The notes beneath the pieces are model-generated. The model ran no database searches. It was not told the DNA's origin and saw only the letters and a program-made list of their open reading frames with translations. Of a stretch of 64,000 nt of DNA, positions 59,428 to 64,000 are shown piece by piece. Source of the DNA: Desmodesmus armatus (Eukaryota > Chlorophyta > Chlorophyceae > Sphaeropleales > Scenedesmaceae); the NCBI GenBank assembly GCA_007449985.2, contig VIIQ02000322.1, positions 1 to 64,000 of the forward strand, given 5' to 3'. Both the position numbers and the translations under genes were made by a program. Positions within the stretch are counted from its first letter, which is position 1, and each line of letters begins with the position of its first letter.

Positions 59428-59849
59428 GTCTCTGTGCTGAGCCCTCCCCCTTCGGGCACCCTGGTGCGAGGGCGGCCCCTGCTGGACAGGCAGCAGCTGC
59501 CAGCATTCAGCGACAGACTGCTGGTGTTCCACAGGTGTGTGGGGGGGGGGGGGGGGGGGGGAATGGGCAGGGGAGGGGAGGAAGGGAGGGGACGGGGGAG
59601 CCACAGGGGCAGGTGAGGGGATGTGTGATGGGGAAGGTGGGGGGAGGGACTTTCTGAGCTGGTCGATCTGGGGATGCTGCTGTTAGTCTACTGATGCTGC
59701 TGACACTGCTCCCCCTCCCTATCTGCCCACAGGGGTGTTGGTGTTGCTACTGCTCCCGGGCTGTACCTGCCCCAGAAGCTAGACATGCTGCTGGACTACC
59801 TGCTGGTGTCACCACTGGAGACACTGGGGCACAAGCTGAGCAACGCATT

Positions 59850-59880
<31 letters not shown>

Positions 59881-60729
59881 GAAGAGGCGTCAGCACCACC
59901 TGCAGGCCAGCAGCAGCAAGCAGGACAAGTCCTCACTAGTGTCACCAGCAGCAGCAGTAGTGTGAACAGCAGCCTTGATGATGCTCGTGTGTTGGCTGGT
60001 TCAGGTGACCTGGACCACCCCGCCACCAGGGTAGTGGTGCGGCGCTCCCTGCGCAGCCTGATGCCGGGGCCTAGGGAGGTGCTGAGGAGGTTCTGGGAGC
60101 CACTGGTGCTGCAGGTGGGAGGGGGGGGGGGCAACACGGTTTTGGCCCTTTGCGCCCTGGGAGCTTGGTGCTCATAAGTATCATAGTCAGTACCCACAGC
60201 AGCCTTCTGCACCGTGCAGGGAGGCTCCCTCCTCTGTTTGGCCCTTGTTTGCCGTTGCCCTGCCCCTTCTACCCCATTTGCAGACCCTCGGCGGGTTCGT
60301 TACACCGCACCAACACCCCCGCCCCCTGCGTGCCCAATGCAGCTGCTGTCATCATAGGGTCACGGGCAGGCTGCTGAAATTGCCCTCACTCCGTGTGATC
60401 ACCACCCTTTGGAAGTGTGCACAAGGCTTGAGCCACAATAGGTGCACCAAAAACTCACGCTTTGCCACCCTTGTCTCCCCTCCACCCCCCCCCTCCCGCA
60501 GGAGCCAACGTACCGCTCTGTGGTGGTGCTGTACCGCACCACGCCACCTGACCCCCCACCCACTCCCTCTGGCGCCGCAACCATCCTAGAGTCTGTGCTG
60601 GGAGTTGCACTGCTGGCCGCCAGTAAGGACTGGCTGGCTGTTGACGCAGCAGTGGAGGCAGCTACTGTTGCTGCTGCTGTCAAGTCATCACGGGCAGCAT
60701 CACCAGTGGAGGGGACAGTAGAGCAGCAG

Positions 60730-60778
<49 letters not shown>

Positions 60779-63647
60779 GAGGTATCAGGCAGAGCAGTGG
60801 TCGGTCCACGTTGGTGAAGCACAACCCCCACAACATTGTGGTGAAGAGCTTTGCTGATGTGGCACTGGCAGACATGGAGCTGGTGAGAGGGGGGGGGCGG
60901 GGGAAGGACAGAGGACAGGAGGAGGGGGGGGGGTGCAGGAGAAGAGGTGGTGGCACTGCCATTGATGGAAGGGCAACATGGATGTGTGGGAACCTGTTTG
61001 AGTGACCGAGCGCTGGGGACAATCAGGGGGGAATTGGTGTGCGAGCTTTTCAACTCAAACAGCACACTCAACAGCGTGTGTGTGTTTGGTGGAGGGGGGA
61101 GGGAAGCGGGCAGCAACAAGGCCAGTCTGTAACAAACAGTACAGCAGAGGACTGTGAACTTGTCAGTCCTCCTGTCCATCTGCATCCTTCCGTCTCGGAA
61201 GGACTGTCCAATTGTGACCCAGTTCTCCTTACCTAACTCCATACCTCCATCTTTTCACTTTGACACCATTCCTTGCTACCTCTCTTCCCCCCCCCCCCCT
61301 CCCCAGGTGATGCCGTCCAAGCAGGTCCAGCTTCCCCCCACCACCCTGCTGCGCACAGCCCTCACAGCACTGGGGGCAGTAGGGGCAGCACTGGCACTCT
61401 ACCAACAGGTGAGGGGGGGGTTGAATGTTTGGATGGGGGTGACCGTCACCCCTGTGATAGGAGGACATACATGGTTAGATCCGACTTGACTGTGCCAACA
61501 AGTTGATAGCTTGCAGCCCTGCTCCTGGTACCTTGCTCAGTTGCCAACTGCCAGCCAGAGAGGCTGTGGCTTGAAATACTGATTGTGCAGCTGCGTACCA
61601 TTCTGGGTGCTGTGATTGTTGCAAGTAACCCTAGCAATGTGCACCCCTGCACCCCCCCCCTTCCTGGTTCAAAGGGCCAAGCAACCCCCTTGGCACTTGT
61701 GCTCCAACCAGCTGGGAGCGTTGCTGAGCGCCTGTCTGTGTGTCTACCTGTGTGCCACACGGTGCAGGAGAGTGCTTCCCACCAGGTGTCCCTGGTGCTG
61801 CTGCCTGCAGTGGGCCTGGTGGTGCTCAGGGCCATCAAGGTCATCACAACTTTGAAGGTGAGGCAGGGGGGGGGTAGTCTCCACGGTGGAGAGGGGTCGG
61901 GGGGCAGGGGGGGGGGGGGGTTGCTCAACGACTGCCTATAAAACAGAGGACCCAGAAGCATCTGGAAGGTGTTGCAATTGATGCAGCAAGAAGTCCAATT
62001 CTTCTGACCCATGACCTGTGCAATGATGACTGCATCAAGCCGGAACATGCTGTACATGTCCGTAGCCGTGATGGAAGTGGGGAGTTCCGCGCCCATGGCA
62101 GTACTCTGCTCAACTCTCCCCCCCCCCCCCACACACACACACCATGATCACACACCCCCTGCTTACACCAACACAAGAGGCTTCCCTGAAGTCATGGTGC
62201 TGTTTGTGCTCTGCTGAACACATCCTCCTGTTGCCTAACGCACCCCCCCCCCTCTGCTGGGCTGGCTGAGGCAGGAACCCAGGGACCTCATCACTCCGAA
62301 CTCACCAACTAAAACACAGCACTTGTGTTTGTCCTGCACCACAGGACATGCACAGCACAGCATTATCAGCACCACACATACTCATCCTGGTCACTGTCAG
62401 ATGGCAAAGCTATGTTGGGTGTGCTGCCGGGCAGACCGGACTGCTGCTGCATCTGTGCCAGCGCCTGCTTACTGTCGGTGAGTTTGCTTGCAGCAGGTAG
62501 CTCAGCACAGGTCTGTCACAGCCACACATGTTGAAGACCAACTGCAAGATGACCTACTCTCCTCCTCCTCCCCCCCCCCCCCCATACAGACCCACCAAGC
62601 GTCCTTGACCAGCACAATGCTGTCCATGGCGTACACTGCTGCGCGTGACAGCCAGGAGGGAGTGCTGTGCAAACTGCTGGACGAACTGAGGGACAATGCA
62701 ACCAAGGAGGCAGCACTCGCAGCTACAGCACTACTGATGATGGGCAATGGGGCATGGGGGCAGCAGCATCCTGCACCACTGCAGCAGCACAGCGCACAGA
62801 GTAGCAGCACAGCTACAAGCAGCAATGGCAGCAGCAGCAGCAGCAGCAGCAGCAGTTCAGTCCCGTCGTTCAGCAGGCGTGAGCTGGACCATGCATGTGA
62901 GGCATTCCTGCAGCGCCGCTTTGGTGTACAGGTGAGGGGCACATTGTGCCCGGACTGGGCCCGAGAGGGGGGGGGGGGGGGCGGAGAAGATGGCAGGACA
63001 TGGGCGTCGTCTCCTGTGGTGCTAGGACTCTCAACGTGTAACACGATCTGCCTTGATTTTGCCCTCTAAGCCACGTTGGCTGGGAGGAGCGTGGCACATG
63101 GCTGTCACCAGCATTGCATTCATTTGACTCAAGCACAGTATGCACATGCAACATCTACGATAGGCAGTCAGCCACACCATCCAACAGGAGGACAAACACT
63201 TCAAGCAAGTTGCAGCTGCTGTGTGAGCGGCACACCCCAGACCATGCAAGTTCAACAGCCCATACATACCCCTATGTTCCTTTTCCACCCTTCCTTGCAA
63301 ACATCAGTGACTGCCCCCCTCCCCCCCTCCCTCCTTCTTTGCTTCTCCCACCGCCCCCAATAACAGATGGACGTCACGCTGGATGACACACTGGAGCTGC
63401 TGCTCAAGTGGGGGCTGGTGGTCAAGGACACAGGCATTAATGGTGCTGCTGCTGCTGCTGCTGGTGGTGGTGATGGTGGTGCCAGCAGCAGCAGCAGCAG
63501 CAGAAGTGGCGGCCCCTCGCGCTACCAGCTGCGGCCGCTGCCTGAGGCAGTGAGGCGCCTCAAGTCTCAGTCACTGCTGCAGCGGGTGATGCAGATACAG
63601 GACGATAATGGTCCCGGTGATGCTGACACACCCAACAGCAGCAGTGC

Positions 63648-63682
<35 letters not shown>

Positions 63683-63972
63683 CCAGCCTTGGGCTGCCGC
63701 TGTCTAGTCCTGGTGAGGGATCTTCTGGTCAGGTACAAACTGGACAGGTGCTGAAGCAGCCAGCTGGTGTGACCGCTGCTGTTGCAGCTGGTGGTGTCTT
63801 CCAGCACCACCACCATACAGCTGCAGGTGCTGTTGGGCCCAACCGAGTGTTGCGGCATGTTGGTGTGGGCTGGACACGGCGCAAGCCTGTGTTTGCGCCC
63901 AGGGGTGTTGGGCCAGCAAGTGGCAGGGTTGGTGTGTGCGTGGCAGCACCTAGAAGGCTGGTTTTGTTGTAA
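57501..63972 (+). CDS. DUF3754/TMEM143-like membrane protein, copy B
   Basis: Eleven exons join in phase: 57501-57540, 57947-58136, 58435-58744, 58891-58927, 59141-59534, 59733-60114, 60502-60882, 61307-61408, 61768-61857, 62590-62931, 63367-63972 (about 957 residues). Blocks match copy A one by one: GQAVLCPPG, RSIPIDWLTLKQALKEE, ARYIPLTQQEWDVA, DIPVTMD, DRLLVFHRGVGVAT, RRSLRSLMPGPREVLRRFWE, EPTYRSVVVLYR, VVKSFADVALADMELV, two helices (61307 and 61768 exons), DSQEGVLCKLLDELRDN, CEAFLQRRFGVQMDVTLDD. Introns at 58137 and 59535 are absent in copy A, and copy A has one intron (after 21181) absent here. Poly-Gln, poly-Ser and poly-Ala loops differ between copies. Role unknown; membrane location inferred. 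The TAA stop overlaps TGTAA. This copy has few or no junction duplications. Confidence 0.87.
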
Positions 63973-64000
63973 CGGTAGGGGGGCACGGCGTTCTCCACAA

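Overview
The window looks like nuclear DNA of a green alga, most likely a chlorophycean. Genes are cut into many short exons with GT..AG introns. Introns carry long G and C homopolymers and CTG tracts, exons carry CAG/AGC tracts read as poly-Gln, poly-Ser or poly-Ala. The recognisable products fit a photosynthetic eukaryote: plastid CcdA, a plastid-type MinC C-domain protein, plant-type NCL exchanger, AP-1 gamma-adaptin and secreted proline-rich PKD proteins. No species can be named from the sequence alone. No tRNA, rRNA, CRISPR array or prokaryotic operon was seen.

Layout. About 2.8-5.4 kb (+): CCDA. 7.0-8.1 kb (-): an intronless secreted cysteine-rich protein. 9.6-10.8 kb (-): a membrane-anchored cytochrome b5 domain gene with an array of decayed exon copies in its intron. 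10.8-15.5 kb is gene-poor. 15.5-21.9 kb (-): a DUF3754/TMEM143-like gene (copy A). Only 208 bases separate its start from a divergent MinC gene (22.1-24.3 kb, +). MinC is followed 59 bases later by the EF-hand cation exchanger gene NCL (24.3-31.0 kb, +), and then by a 32-base minisatellite that repeats TGTAA. 32.9-37.1 kb and 39.2-40.5 kb (-): two related PKD-like proteins. 41.6-50.3 kb (-): AP-1 gamma-adaptin. 50.8-56.4 kb (+): an EI24/RRT8-like membrane protein gene with retrotransposon debris in its first intron. 57.5-64.0 kb (+): a second DUF3754 gene (copy B), in inverted orientation to copy A.

Exon boundaries below were set by hand from GT/AG sites, codon phase and similarity to known families. 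In most multi-exon genes the phases join without conflict; the 5' end of CCDA, the 3' end of the cytochrome b5 gene, the N-terminal half of the 33-37 kb secreted gene and the AP-1 hinge are not resolved.

The most unusual signal is structural. At more than twenty splice junctions the adjacent intron holds one to five diverged copies of the exon end together with its splice site. Copies of exon 3' ends lie downstream of the exon, copies of exon 5' ends lie upstream. Introns also tend to start with a G-run and end with a C-run, so that the two intron ends are complementary.
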